DNA from: an uncultured Akkermansia sp.
GTDB taxonomy: Bacteria > Verrucomicrobiota > Verrucomicrobiia > Verrucomicrobiales > Akkermansiaceae
Assembly (NCBI GenBank): GCA_947626545.1
Contig: CANQSS010000002.1
Location: 59,500 to 123,499, forward strand
Length of the DNA: 64,000 nt
Reading direction: 5' to 3'
Positions 20,940 through 30,492 of the stretch are shown in pieces. A model generated the notes under the pieces. The model was not told where the DNA came from, did not search any database, and saw only the letters and a program-made list of their open reading frames with translations. Within the stretch, counting starts at the first letter, position 1; each line of letters begins with the position of its first letter. The translations under genes were made by a program, and so were the position numbers.

Positions 20940-21818
20940 TTACTGCGCGTTGAGAAGTTTAATGACCGGCAGACCTTCCACCGCCTGATCCCACACCGCC
21001 GCGGGAAAGGTAAACTGCATAAACGCGCGCGGCTCATCCTCACCGGGTTCCTCAACACGCTTCACGCGCACCGTCTGTTCCGGCTGCCCGAGTACCTCCG
21101 GCACCACCGTATCAATGAGATGCGCTGGGATTTTAAGCACCACATCTTGGGTCGGGTGCATAACAGGCGGATGCAGGTAAGTGTTCTCATCGGGCGCGAT
21201 GGTAGCCGACCAACCTTCCGGCAGACTCAAATCGACGGATGTGACACGACTCACAGATTGACCGTTCACGCTCATCCAACCGCCCACGCGGCGCACTACC
21301 TGCATGGCTTTCTCTCCGGCTTTCCCCTGCTCGTCCACCGGCAAATCCAACGCCAGAGCCTTTTTCCCACGAGCAAAAGCAGACTGGAGCTTGTTGATCA
21401 CCTGCTGCGCGGTGGGGAGTTCCTCCGTGTCCCCCAAATTGACGTGTTCAACATCTGCGCCGTCACTCACAACCGCCATCTGAACTTTCGCCGCTTCCTT
21501 CTGCAAATCCTCGGTCACCGATTGATTTTCGGCGGCGCCGACAATGCCCACGGCATTGCAACCGGCTTCCTTCGCCATCAGGACTATGCTATTGATGAGT
21601 TCGGGGCTGATAACGCTCTTGTTACCCTGCGCATCGGGGGCAATGTGCACTTCCAAACGCAGCCCCGGGCATTCATTCTCGGTTTGGCCAGCCTCCTCGG
21701 TATCAACAGACGGCGCCCCCCCAACACCTCCGGCACACGCGCCGCAGGCTTTCCCTTCCGAATCCACACCCATAACCATGGGCACGAGCATCGCAAGCAT
21801 CGAGAGTAGTATCCTCAT
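20940..21818 (-). CDS. Secreted hypothetical protein
   Basis: Signal-like MRILLSMLAMLVPMVMGV; minus-strand TTGACA-N17-TAGCAT-N9-ATG upstream. Confidence 0.65.
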   Translation of the reverse strand: MRILLSMLAMLVPMVMGVDSEGKACGACAGGVGGAPSVDTEEAGQTENECPGLRLEVHIAPDAQGNKSVISPELINSIVLMAKEAGCNAVGIVGAAENQSVTEDLQKEAAKVQMAVVSDGADVEHVNLGDTEELPTAQQVINKLQSAFARGKKALALDLPVDEQGKAGEKAMQVVRRVGGWMSVNGQSVSRVTSVDLSLPEGWSATIAPDENTYLHPPVMHPTQDVVLKIPAHLIDTVVPEVLGQPEQTVRVKRVEEPGEDEPRAFMQFTFPAAVWDQAVEGLPVIKLLNAQ

Positions 21819-21881
21819 CTTACGCTCATGCTAGCAAAGCACGCCCTCTCTGTCAATCTGAAAAAACATACATACATCCGT

Positions 21882-22155
21882 CCACATCCGTCCCAAGAAA
21901 AAGCGCCCCCAATAAGTTGGTAACGGCACATCATAAAACATAAGCCGTTGGTTATTTACGATTTTGCCAAGCCATGAACCTGGCTTCGCATGATTCGCGC
22001 CCCTTTCGAACCAACCACCCGTCTTGCTCCACCCTCCCCATTTGCTTACGCTTCGCAGTTCCGCGAGCCGGGGGCTCGCCAAATTTCTAAATCGCAAATC
22101 GTAAATCGTAAATGAATTGCATGTTTGATTCGCTTTTCCTTGGGACACGTGTGGG
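21882..22155. repeat. Dispersed TIR/heptamer element copy g
   Basis: ccacatccgtcccaagaaaaagcgcccccaataagttggtaacggcacatcataaaacataagccgttggttatttacg; one 66-bp-type module; hairpin gcgagcc-ggg-ggctcgc 22063-22079; right array. Confidence 0.85.
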
Positions 22156-23523
22156 TTACCGCAAGAAGAAACGGAGCACCTTTTCCTTCCACGCGGTGAT
22201 GGGTGCGTAGCGGAATGGCAAGTCGAGGAAGGTGAAGCGACTGAGCACTCCTTTGGCGTGGGAGAACGTGTTGAAGCCGGTGACGCCATGGTAGGCGCCC
22301 ATGCCGCTCTGCCCCACGCCGCCGAAGGGAAGATTGGGCACCGCGAGATGCATAATGGTGTCGTTGATACAGACTCCGCCCGAGGAAATGGAACCGATCA
22401 GACGTTGCTCATTGCGGCGGTTGGATGTGAAGATATAGCATGCCAACGGCTTGGGACGCGAACGCACAAACTGCTCAACCTCGTCCAAGGAATCAAACGG
22501 GATCATCGGCAAAATCGGGCCGAAAATTTCCTCCTGCATGCAAGGGGATGTCGCCGGATCGACCTCATCCAGCAAGGTGGGTTCCATGCGCAGGGTTGCT
22601 GAGTTCATTCGACCGCCCAGACGGATGTTCTCCCCGCTCAGAAGTCCCTGCAACCGCTCAAAATGCCGCTCACTCACGATATGCGTGAAGTCGGGATTAT
22701 CCGCCGGGTGTTCGCCGAGCATGCCGCGGATGGCGGCCGCATATTTCTGAATAAAGCGCTCCTTCACACTGCGGTGGATGAGCAGGTAATCCGGGGCCAC
22801 GCAAGTCTGCCCCGCATTGAGTGTTTTGCCGAAAGCAATGCGACGCGCCGCAAGCGGAATATTGGCCGTGTCATCCACAATGCACGGGCTTTTGCCGCCC
22901 AGCTCCAGGGTGACGGGCACGAGATTGGCGGCCGCAGCCTGCATCACTCGTCTGCCTACACTCGGACTTCCCGTGAAAAAGATCGTATCGAAAGGAAGCG
23001 CAAGCAGCTGCTCTGCCACATCAGTGCCACCGCCCACCGTGGTGACATATTCCGGCGGGAAAATGGCGGAAAGCAGCTCGGTGAGTTCCTTTGCCGTGTG
23101 TGGTGCGTGGCGTGAAAAACGAAGCACGCAGCAATTCCCGGCAGCCAGAGCAGAAATCAAGGGGTCGAGGCTCAGCAACAGGGGGTAATTCCACGGGCTG
23201 ATGATGAGCGCCACGCCGTACGGCTCCGGCACAATACGCGCCACCGCGGGAAACTGCGCCAGCGGCGTGCTCACCCTCTTCGGGGCGCTCCACTTGCGCA
23301 GGTGGTGCAATGCCTCACGCACGGAGTTGAGGCACAGTCCAATCTCGCACATGTACGACTCCGCGGGTGATTTGCCCAAGTCAGCATGCAGCGCCTCAGT
23401 CAGACCTTTCTCGCGCTCTCGCAGGGCGCTCTGCAAACGCTTGAGCGCATCCCGACGAAAGGAGAGCGGTCTGGTCGCTCCGCTCATGAAGTATCGGCGT
23501 TGTTTTTCGAGAATTTGCTGCAT
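22156..23523 (-). CDS. Aldehyde dehydrogenase family protein
   Basis: VPVTLELGGKSPCIVDDTANIPLAARRIAFGKTLNAGQTCVAPDYLLIH; QEEIFGPILPMIPF. Confidence 0.92.
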   Translation of the reverse strand: MQQILEKQRRYFMSGATRPLSFRRDALKRLQSALREREKGLTEALHADLGKSPAESYMCEIGLCLNSVREALHHLRKWSAPKRVSTPLAQFPAVARIVPEPYGVALIISPWNYPLLLSLDPLISALAAGNCCVLRFSRHAPHTAKELTELLSAIFPPEYVTTVGGGTDVAEQLLALPFDTIFFTGSPSVGRRVMQAAAANLVPVTLELGGKSPCIVDDTANIPLAARRIAFGKTLNAGQTCVAPDYLLIHRSVKERFIQKYAAAIRGMLGEHPADNPDFTHIVSERHFERLQGLLSGENIRLGGRMNSATLRMEPTLLDEVDPATSPCMQEEIFGPILPMIPFDSLDEVEQFVRSRPKPLACYIFTSNRRNEQRLIGSISSGGVCINDTIMHLAVPNLPFGGVGQSGMGAYHGVTGFNTFSHAKGVLSRFTFLDLPFRYAPITAWKEKVLRFFLR

Positions 23524-23547
23524 TATTTGTGAGGGGGTATGAGTGAT

Positions 23548-24735
23548 TCAAAGTGCGCCGCGCAGCAGATCCAGAACCTGCTGAACCGACATGGCGCGGG
23601 GGTTGACGATGAGAGCGCCATCGTTCACGGCCGTTTCCGCAACGCGTGCGAGCTGCTGTTCCGCGACCCCCGCTTCCGAGAGGCGCAGCGGAATCCCGGC
23701 GCTCGCGTGGAGCTGACCGAGCAAGTCAGTCACGGCCTGCACCAATGCTTCTCCTCGCATCTGTGCAGGGGTGGCGGCCGCTTTCTCCCATCCCACCATC
23801 TCCGGCAAGAGGCGCGCGTAGCTCTCTGCAGCGGCAGGTAAATTGTAGCGTAGGACGTGCGGCATCAGGATACCCATGGCCTCGCCGTGCGGTACATGGC
23901 ACACGCCACCCAACGCGTGGCCTATGGCGTGCACTGCACCCACCATCGAATTGGAAAAGGCAATGCCCGCCATGGTGGCCGCCAGCGCCATGTTCAGGCG
24001 AGCGTCGGCGTCTGATCCATGCTGCACTGCCCTGATTATATTGGCAGAAATGAGCTGTATCGCCGCATGGCAGTACGCGGAGCTGAGCGGATTGCTCTGC
24101 AGGCAGGTGGCGGCTTCGATGGCATGGCAAAGGGCATCCACCCCGGTAGCTGCCGTAGCGCGGGCGGGCAGACGCAGAGTCATGCGCGCATCCAGTACCG
24201 CCACGTCCGGCTCCACAAAAGGCGAGAGGAATTCCATTTTTATCCCCTGCTCCTCATTGCGAATCACCGCGACGCCCGTGCACTCCGAACCGGTGCCGGC
24301 CGTGGTGGGCACCACAATGAAGGGAATGTGCCGCCCGCATCGCAGGTTCTCAATCCCGCTGATGGCTAAAATATCGTCCGTATCGTGAGAGAGCACCAGT
24401 CGCGCTCCCTTGGCAGAGTCGATGACGGAGCCGCCTCCCACCGCCACCATGCTGTCACACCCGCTCTCGCGATACACGGCGGCAATGCGGTTCACCACGC
24501 TCAGCGAGGAATCCACCGGTATATCCGAGAACGTTGCCGCCGGTGCACAGCCTTCTGCCTGCATGGTGTCTTGCACCATGGCTACTATCCCCAGCCGCAA
24601 TAGCACGGCATCCGTGAGCAGCAGGGGACGTTCTACTTCCAAGTGGCGCAGTTCGTCCGGTATGCGCTCCAGGGCATTCTGCCCGCAGAGCAGTTTTACA
24701 GCGTTTTGGAATTCAAAATAGGCAGGTTTCATCAA
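23548..24735 (-). CDS. Iron-containing alcohol dehydrogenase
   Basis: VAVGGGSVIDSAKGARLV...FIVVPTTAGTGSECTGVAVI...GVDALCHAIEA...AIGHALGGVCHVPHGEAMGILMPHVL. Confidence 0.93.
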   Translation of the reverse strand: MMKPAYFEFQNAVKLLCGQNALERIPDELRHLEVERPLLLTDAVLLRLGIVAMVQDTMQAEGCAPAATFSDIPVDSSLSVVNRIAAVYRESGCDSMVAVGGGSVIDSAKGARLVLSHDTDDILAISGIENLRCGRHIPFIVVPTTAGTGSECTGVAVIRNEEQGIKMEFLSPFVEPDVAVLDARMTLRLPARATAATGVDALCHAIEAATCLQSNPLSSAYCHAAIQLISANIIRAVQHGSDADARLNMALAATMAGIAFSNSMVGAVHAIGHALGGVCHVPHGEAMGILMPHVLRYNLPAAAESYARLLPEMVGWEKAAATPAQMRGEALVQAVTDLLGQLHASAGIPLRLSEAGVAEQQLARVAETAVNDGALIVNPRAMSVQQVLDLLRGAL

Positions 24736-25244
24736 CAGGCGTTTTGAAGGAATCCAACCAGGGTGCGCGCATAAACCCTCAGTCTGCTCACCGGCAGCTC
24801 AGGCAGCTCGGGTAAAATACGCCGCGACAGGATGGGTGGGAAAAGGTAGGCCTCAGCCCGGTTCACCAGGCGAGCTAAACGCATCACATCTGCTATTTCC
24901 CCAGACAGGGTGAAAGCATGCTGCGCGTAAGCGTGCGCCAGGCCCATTTGCCCGGTGAAAAGGCGAAAGGAAATAGCGAGGGCTTTCAATCGAAGCGTAC
25001 ACAGCGCCGCCTGCTCCGGGTGCGGGATGCGCAGTAGCCTCTGCCCATCCCATTCAACGAAGAGCGAGGGTGCGTTATGCCCGGTGTGAATGGCGTAGGT
25101 CATGCCGACGGGCATGCGGCGCAGCTCTGCGGCCACCTCGGGATCCAGTTTCTGCAACGCCACAAGAGCTGCATGCACCAGGCGCAGCGCCGCCGCTACA
25201 ATCATGGCTTGCAGGCGGCGTCTCATGGCTTCGACGGCAAGCAT
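24732..25244 (-). CDS. Hypothetical protein, possibly SCP2-like lipid-binding fold
   Basis: LRLKALAISFRLFTGQMGLAHAYAQHAFTLSGEIADVMRLARLVNRAEAYLFPPILSRRILPEL; overlaps the ADH and sua5 genes. Confidence 0.5.
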   Translation of the reverse strand: MLAVEAMRRRLQAMIVAAALRLVHAALVALQKLDPEVAAELRRMPVGMTYAIHTGHNAPSLFVEWDGQRLLRIPHPEQAALCTLRLKALAISFRLFTGQMGLAHAYAQHAFTLSGEIADVMRLARLVNRAEAYLFPPILSRRILPELPELPVSRLRVYARTLVGFLQNAC

Positions 25245-26287
25245 TCATGTGCTGTGGGACGTGCGGCCGCCGCGCGGCGTAGGCGATCCATCATGGCACA
25301 GCCCAATCCGGTCTCCGGCAGAGCCTCGGCCACAATGCAGTCCACATCCGTCTGCGCATCCATGGTTCGCATCACCGCGAAGAGTCGCACAGCAGCCTCC
25401 GCAAGGCGTCCGCTGCCGGGGGAAAGCGCCATCACCTGCGACCACTCCCCCTGCGTGGCGAGCGGGGAATCTCCTTGGTACGTGATGAGTCCGTAGCGCA
25501 CTCCTGGCTGCGGGGAGAAGGGTTCGCGCGGTTCGCAGAGGATAACCGGCTTCACCGGCGCGTAGTGCGAGCTGAGTTGACCGGGAGCCGTGAGAGCCGC
25601 GCTGGCTCCCGCACGAGACGGCTTGAGCACGCGGCACACTCCGCGCAGTTTCTCGCGGGTGACCGGTCCCTCCCGCAATAAACGCACGGCGGGTTTGCCT
25701 TTCTCATCCAAACACGGTTGCAAGATCGTGCTTTCCAACCCCTCGGAACAGGCCCCGGCATCCACCACCAGCGGGATGCGTCCGCCCAGCTCCTCCATGA
25801 CCGCCGCAGCCGATGTGGGGGATATGCGCCCGAAGCGGTTTGCACTAGGTGCGGCAACAGGATGCCCCAGCGCGCGAGCAACACCGCGCATCACTTCGTG
25901 CCGGGTCACACGGCATGCCACGGTGGGCAGTCCGCTCGTCACGATATCCGGCACGCAAGCCTTGCGCGGCAGCACCAGCGTCATCGGTCCGGGCCAAAAG
26001 AGTTCAGCAAGTTTATTGACGAGGGAGCGCAGTTCCGCAGGCACTTCTGCGATGCTGTGCACGGCCGCCGCCTCCGGCAGGTGGCAAATGAGCGGGTCAA
26101 AGCTCGGTCGCTCTTTCACTTCAAACACGCGAGCTACCGCCTCCTCACAAAAAGCATCCGCCGCTAACCCGTACACCGTCTCCGTCGGCAATGCCGCAAT
26201 CTGGCCACTCGCCAGCAACTCGGCTACCTCCCGATAAACCGAGCGCGCATTGGTGGTCATATCTATGCAGATTACACGCGTATGCAT
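25223..26287 (-). CDS. L-threonylcarbamoyladenylate synthase (long Sua5-type)
   Basis: VAELLASGQIAALPTETVYGLAADAFCEEAVARVFEVKERPSFDPLICHL...WPGPMTLVLPR...APSANRFGRISPTSAAAV; C-terminal Sua5-like domain; start supported by TTGACA-N17-TATGAT-N9-ATG. Confidence 0.9.
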   Translation of the reverse strand: MHTRVICIDMTTNARSVYREVAELLASGQIAALPTETVYGLAADAFCEEAVARVFEVKERPSFDPLICHLPEAAAVHSIAEVPAELRSLVNKLAELFWPGPMTLVLPRKACVPDIVTSGLPTVACRVTRHEVMRGVARALGHPVAAPSANRFGRISPTSAAAVMEELGGRIPLVVDAGACSEGLESTILQPCLDEKGKPAVRLLREGPVTREKLRGVCRVLKPSRAGASAALTAPGQLSSHYAPVKPVILCEPREPFSPQPGVRYGLITYQGDSPLATQGEWSQVMALSPGSGRLAEAAVRLFAVMRTMDAQTDVDCIVAEALPETGLGCAMMDRLRRAAAARPTAHECLPSKP

Positions 26288-26338
26288 CTGCTCGAAATCA
26301 TACACGCGCGCCTTTCGTATGTCAAGAAGAGCCAACGG

Positions 26339-26688
26339 GGCAACCGCATCAGAAAATGCGGTTGCCAATTTACGATTTTGGTACCTCTAAAAACTACTGA
26401 AGTGAAAAAACGCGGAAATTTAAAGCTGAAAAATAAAACATTTTTTGTAATACGTCCGCATGAGGATCACACGTGTCCCAATAAAATCTTTTCTGGGATC
26501 ATTCAACCCATTCCTCATGCGTTTCCTACGGATGAAGGAAGTAAGCCAGCAAGACGGCAAACTTTGCCAAGTTCGCGCGCAAGCGCGGGAATTTCCAAAT
26601 CGTAAATCGTAAATAACCAACGGCTTATGCTGCATGATGTACCGTGAACTACCCATTAGGGGTGCTTTTTCTTGGGACGGATGTGGAT
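26339..26688. repeat. Dispersed element copy h (composite)
   Basis: Left hairpin ggcaaccgcat-cagaaa-atgcggttgcc 26339-26366; hairpin CGCGC-aa-GCGCG 26576-26587; right end aaatcgtaaatcgtaaataaccaacggcttatgctgcatgatgtaccgtgaactacccattaggggtgctttttcttgggacggatgtgg (perfectly TIR-like). Confidence 0.85.
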
Positions 26689-26791
26689 TTTTTCCCGAAG
26701 CTGGGCTGATTAGGCTTGAAAGTACTAGCGGGTACGAGTAAGATGAGGACGAGGCGCGAGGAATGCGCCGGCACACACATTCTATACTGCT

Positions 26792-27934
26792 ATGAAGACA
26801 ATTATTACAAATGCGCACGTTATTTCTCCCGGGGTCGATATTATGGGTGGCAGTGTTTTGATAGAAGACGGCAAAGTGGTGGCCGTGCTGCAACCGGGCG
26901 AGAGCGCACAGGCAGATGCCACGCACGATGCCGGCGGGCACATGCTGATGCCGGGGTTCATCGATATCCACTCTCACGGCGCGGGCGGCTGCGACACCTG
27001 CGATTGCAAGGTGGAGAGCATCCGCACCATCGCAGATTGCAAAATGAAGGAGGGTGTGACAACCTGGCTGCCGACGACGCTGACGCTCGGCACAAACACT
27101 TTGGCGGATGTGTGCCGCTGCGTGAAAGAATACGCAACTTCCCCAAATGGCTCTAAAACTCCCGGTGTGCATTTGGAGGGGCCTTACATCAACCCCAAGC
27201 AGTGCGGCGCGCAGAACCCCGCCTTCGTACGCCCTGCCGATGTGGATGAGTTAATGATGCTGCACGCGATTTACCCGGTACTCAACATCACATTGGCTCC
27301 GGAAATGCCGGGAGCGATCGACTTTATCGCTCGAGCCACAGCAGAGGGCATTACCTGCTCCGCCGGTCACTCCGCAGCCACGCACGCAGACTTTGCAAAA
27401 GCAAAGGCCGCCGGGTTGCGCCGCCTCACGCACTTCTGCAACCAGATGAGCCCGCAACACCACCGCGAAATCGGTCTGGTGGGCTCCGGCATGCTCGACC
27501 CCGACATCCGCATCGAAATCATCTGCGATACCATCCATCTGTGCGCGGATATGCTCAACCTCACGTTCAGCAACAAACCCATCGACCAGATGATCATGAT
27601 TACGGATTCCCTTGCCTGCTCATGGATGCCGGATGGACCCGGCCAGTTGGGCGGCTTGCCGATCATCGTGAAAAACGGTGTAGCGAGGCTGGAGAGCGGG
27701 AATTTAGCGGGCTCTACCCTGCGCTATGCCAAGGGTCTCTACAATGTGTGGAAAATCACCGGCAAACCGCTTAGCCAGCTTGTGAAGGCAACCTCTCTCA
27801 ACCAGGCGGAAAGTCTCGGGCTGAGCGGACTCGGCAAGATATCCCCGGGATACACGGCGGATCTGGTGCTGCTGGATGACGAGTTCAACGTGCTCAAGAC
27901 TTATATTGACGGCACGCTGCGCTACGAAGCCTGA
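26792..27934 (+). CDS. nagA: N-acetylglucosamine-6-phosphate deacetylase
   Basis: GGHMLMPGFIDIHSHGAGG...GVHLEGPYINPKQCGAQNP...GHSAATHADFAKAKAAGLRRLTHFCNQM...TDSLACSWMPDG. Confidence 0.93.
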   Translation: MKTIITNAHVISPGVDIMGGSVLIEDGKVVAVLQPGESAQADATHDAGGHMLMPGFIDIHSHGAGGCDTCDCKVESIRTIADCKMKEGVTTWLPTTLTLGTNTLADVCRCVKEYATSPNGSKTPGVHLEGPYINPKQCGAQNPAFVRPADVDELMMLHAIYPVLNITLAPEMPGAIDFIARATAEGITCSAGHSAATHADFAKAKAAGLRRLTHFCNQMSPQHHREIGLVGSGMLDPDIRIEIICDTIHLCADMLNLTFSNKPIDQMIMITDSLACSWMPDGPGQLGGLPIIVKNGVARLESGNLAGSTLRYAKGLYNVWKITGKPLSQLVKATSLNQAESLGLSGLGKISPGYTADLVLLDDEFNVLKTYIDGTLRYEA

Positions 27935-27946
27935 GCCAAAAGCAAC

Positions 27947-28729
27947 GTGGCCATGCTCATTTCGCCATTAGCACGCAAACTCTGCGCGGCGCACGGGAAG
28001 GATCCCACCGAGCTGCGTGGCAGTGGTCCGCGCGGGCGTATCATGGCGGCGGATGTGCTGCGTGAATCGGCTAGATGCGCCACCAAAGCTGCGCCAAACG
28101 CTCGCTGCGGCACTCAGTTGGCGGATCCTGCTACGCCACCCACCCGCGAGCCGAAGGATGGCTACTACGTGTACGATGCCGAGGTAGATATGAGTGCGCT
28201 GGCAAGCATCAGTTTCCCCATTGCCGTGCAGTGCGAGAAACTGCTTGAAGAGCGCTACTCACTTTTCGACTACATTGTGCGTGCCATGGTGAAAGCGTGT
28301 ATGAGTACGGAGGAATGGATACCGGAACGGGTGGATCTCCTGCTTTTCGAGCATCAAGGCGAGCAGACGACTGCCCTGCAAGATGCCGCGGACATGAGCA
28401 TCTACCGTATTGCCCGCGAGGGTGCTCAAAACCCACCCGTGCCGCAGAATTTTCGTCCCAATATCGTCATCTGTGATGCCCATACCACCCGCGCCCAAGT
28501 TGCAGAAAAGTTGAGCGGGGATGCACGTCCCGCTTTTGCCCTGGTGGTGCGCGGGCACACGCCGAAGGTTGGTATCCGCGCCGGGCGCACTACGCTGCAG
28601 AACTACACGCTTCCCTACACCTTTTACGCTGCGGCGCAGGGTGGCGTAAGTGAAAGGGCAGCTAACCGCATCGCGGCCGAACTGCACGCTCTTCTTTTTA
28701 ACCCGGTGCGACTGCTCTTGCTGCACTGA
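27947..28729 (+). CDS. Degenerate 2-oxoacid dehydrogenase E2-like protein: E3-binding domain + catalytic-domain remnant, no lipoyl domain
   Basis: ISPLARKLCAAHGKDPTELRGSGPRGRIMAADVL is a peripheral-subunit-binding domain; C-term FYAAAQGGVSERAANRIAAELHALLFNPVRLLL aligns with the E2 terminus but lacks HRVxDG. Confidence 0.65.
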   Translation: MAMLISPLARKLCAAHGKDPTELRGSGPRGRIMAADVLRESARCATKAAPNARCGTQLADPATPPTREPKDGYYVYDAEVDMSALASISFPIAVQCEKLLEERYSLFDYIVRAMVKACMSTEEWIPERVDLLLFEHQGEQTTALQDAADMSIYRIAREGAQNPPVPQNFRPNIVICDAHTTRAQVAEKLSGDARPAFALVVRGHTPKVGIRAGRTTLQNYTLPYTFYAAAQGGVSERAANRIAAELHALLFNPVRLLLLH

Positions 28730-28730
28730 T

Positions 28731-29903
28731 ATGAACGCGCCCGTGCCGGAAGTCCCTGCATCGGAACCTCAACCTCCTCGACCACGCAAGCGCACCCGGC
28801 GCTGGTTTCTGCGTTCTTTGCTGGGGTTGGGAGTACTGGCGGCTGCCGGCAAAGGGGTGGATTACCTGCTGCCGCGTACCATTTGCCGACCGGGCGAGTG
28901 GCATGGTCCACGTACAGACCATTTCGACGGCATGTATTTCCACAACGTGGCGGAACCTGCCCCTCCCGCCGACTACGGATCCGCCCCTATTCTGCGCTGG
29001 TTGAAAGACCGCCTGCACCGCGGCGAATACCCGGAAATCGAACGCAACGCACATACGCCGCAGCTCGCAGAACGAGTGACAGGTCGAGATTGGGAGGTCA
29101 CCATGATCAATCACTCCACCGTGCTCGTGAGACTCGAGGATTACACCATTCTCACCGACCCTGTGTGGAGCGACTACACGAGTCCCATCCAAGGCATCGG
29201 CCCGTGCCGCACCCGACCGCCCGGTATCGCGTTGGAAAACCTGCCGCACATTGACATTTGCCTGCTCTCGCACGACCATTACGACCACTTCGATGTACAT
29301 ACCCTACGCCTGCTGGAGGAGCGTGACCATCCGCTTTTCATCCTGCCGCTCGGTCTGCGCAGCTTGTTGGAGTACCATACGAGCAGTGGCGTGCGCGTGA
29401 TGGAAAAAGATTGGTGGGAGAGCGTAGAACTGCCACGCCTCACCGTGCACCTTACTCCCGCACGTCACTGGAGCAAACGCTACCGCACTGAGGAAACGGC
29501 CAATCGCTCGCTCTGGTGCGGTTTCTACTTGGTCGGGCACGGCGGCGTGCGCCTCTACTACGCCGGCGACACGGCCCGCACGCGCTGGTTTACCCACATC
29601 CGGGAGCGCTTGGGGGCGCCGGATGTGGCCTTGCTGCCCATCGGTGCTTACAAGCCGGACTGGATTCGTTTGCACCATACTGGGCCTGCGGACGCAGTAG
29701 ATGCCCTGCTGGATTTGCGCGCGCGACAGGGCATCGCATGTCATTTTGGCACTTGGCAACTCGCGAATGAAGGCTATGCAGAAACGCTGGCGGATTTAGC
29801 GGCGGCGCTGGAGCGGCGTGGAGTGCCGACGCAGCGCTTCATTGCCCCGGAGAATGGTCAGACCTTGCGCAATCACGTTCCAGTCGCAAGCACTCGCGCG
29901 TAG
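28731..29903 (+). CDS. MBL-fold metallohydrolase (UlaG/NAPE-PLD-like) with Tat-type signal
   Basis: RKRTRRWFLRSLLGLGVLAAAG; INHSTVLVRLEDYTILTDPVWSDYTSPI...DICLLSHDHYDHFDVHTL; ARHWSKR; YYAGDTA. Confidence 0.88.
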   Translation: MNAPVPEVPASEPQPPRPRKRTRRWFLRSLLGLGVLAAAGKGVDYLLPRTICRPGEWHGPRTDHFDGMYFHNVAEPAPPADYGSAPILRWLKDRLHRGEYPEIERNAHTPQLAERVTGRDWEVTMINHSTVLVRLEDYTILTDPVWSDYTSPIQGIGPCRTRPPGIALENLPHIDICLLSHDHYDHFDVHTLRLLEERDHPLFILPLGLRSLLEYHTSSGVRVMEKDWWESVELPRLTVHLTPARHWSKRYRTEETANRSLWCGFYLVGHGGVRLYYAGDTARTRWFTHIRERLGAPDVALLPIGAYKPDWIRLHHTGPADAVDALLDLRARQGIACHFGTWQLANEGYAETLADLAAALERRGVPTQRFIAPENGQTLRNHVPVASTRA

Positions 29904-30029
29904 CCAACCCGCATGGCTGCGCCCCCGCCGTGGTAAACTCCGCGTACCACTTGTAGCCATCGGCAGTGTTGTCCCCGTACATAGCAAGCGTATTTCCTAA
30001 TGCGATCGCTCTCTTTCCTTTCTTTGAGC

Positions 30030-30058
30030 TTGACTTTCCTTGTGCTTCACCTCATAAT
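30030..30058 (+). promoter_or_regulatory. Promoter of tRNA-Ser
   Basis: TTGACT-N17-CATAAT upstream of the tRNA. Confidence 0.6.
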
Positions 30059-30087
30059 GCCCCCGCGCTGCGCCCTGCGTATGCCCT

Positions 30088-30175
30088 GGAGAGATGGCTG
30101 AGTTGGTCTAAGGCACTCGACTCGAAATCGAGCGTGGCAGAGATGTCACCGTGGGTTCGAATCCCACTCTCTCCG
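30088..30175 (+). tRNA. tRNA-Ser (anticodon CGA)
   Basis: GGAGAGATGGCTGAGTTGGTCTAAGGCACTCGACTCGAAATCGAGCGTGGCAGAGATGTCACCGTGGGTTCGAATCCCACTCTCTCCG; class II with long variable arm. Confidence 0.95.
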
Positions 30176-30241
30176 CTGCTGCCTACTGCTGGAAGGCACG
30201 GAGCCAATCCGTCCCTTTTGCGTCATGCTCAAATAAAAGTC

Positions 30242-30270
30242 TTGCCATGTCGCATGTTTTTCGGTAGAAT
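30242..30270 (+). promoter_or_regulatory. Promoter of tRNA-Val
   Basis: TTGCCA-N17-TAGAAT. Confidence 0.6.
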
Positions 30271-30310
30271 GCACTCGCTTTCCCTGAGAAGGGGAGGAAA
30301 TATTTCTCAA

Positions 30311-30382
30311 GCGAAGTTAGCTCAGTGGTAGAGCACATCCTTCACACGGATGGGGTCATAAGTTCGAATCTTATACTTCGTA
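30311..30382 (+). tRNA. tRNA-Val (anticodon CAC)
   Basis: GCGAAGTTAGCTCAGTGGTAGAGCACATCCTTCACACGGATGGGGTCATAAGTTCGAATCTTATACTTCGTA; cloverleaf folds. Confidence 0.93.
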
Positions 30383-30412
30383 GCGAATTTGATAGTTTGA
30401 TTGAGTTTGATT

Positions 30413-30444
30413 AGCCCGCAAGTCCTAGAGACGGCGGGCTTTTT
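30413..30444 (+). terminator. Rho-independent terminator after tRNA-Val
   Basis: AGCCCGC-loop-GCGGGCT-TTTT. Confidence 0.75.
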
Positions 30445-30492
30445 GCTTGCCTTGGTTTGGTGGAGTTTGATAGAGAGGGGGTACATTTAGGG

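Noticed and set aside
26339-26366. Hairpin ggcaaccgcat...atgcggttgcc as a terminator
   Set aside because: No U tract follows and the same hairpin recurs as an element end upstream of other genes (2203, 53740).
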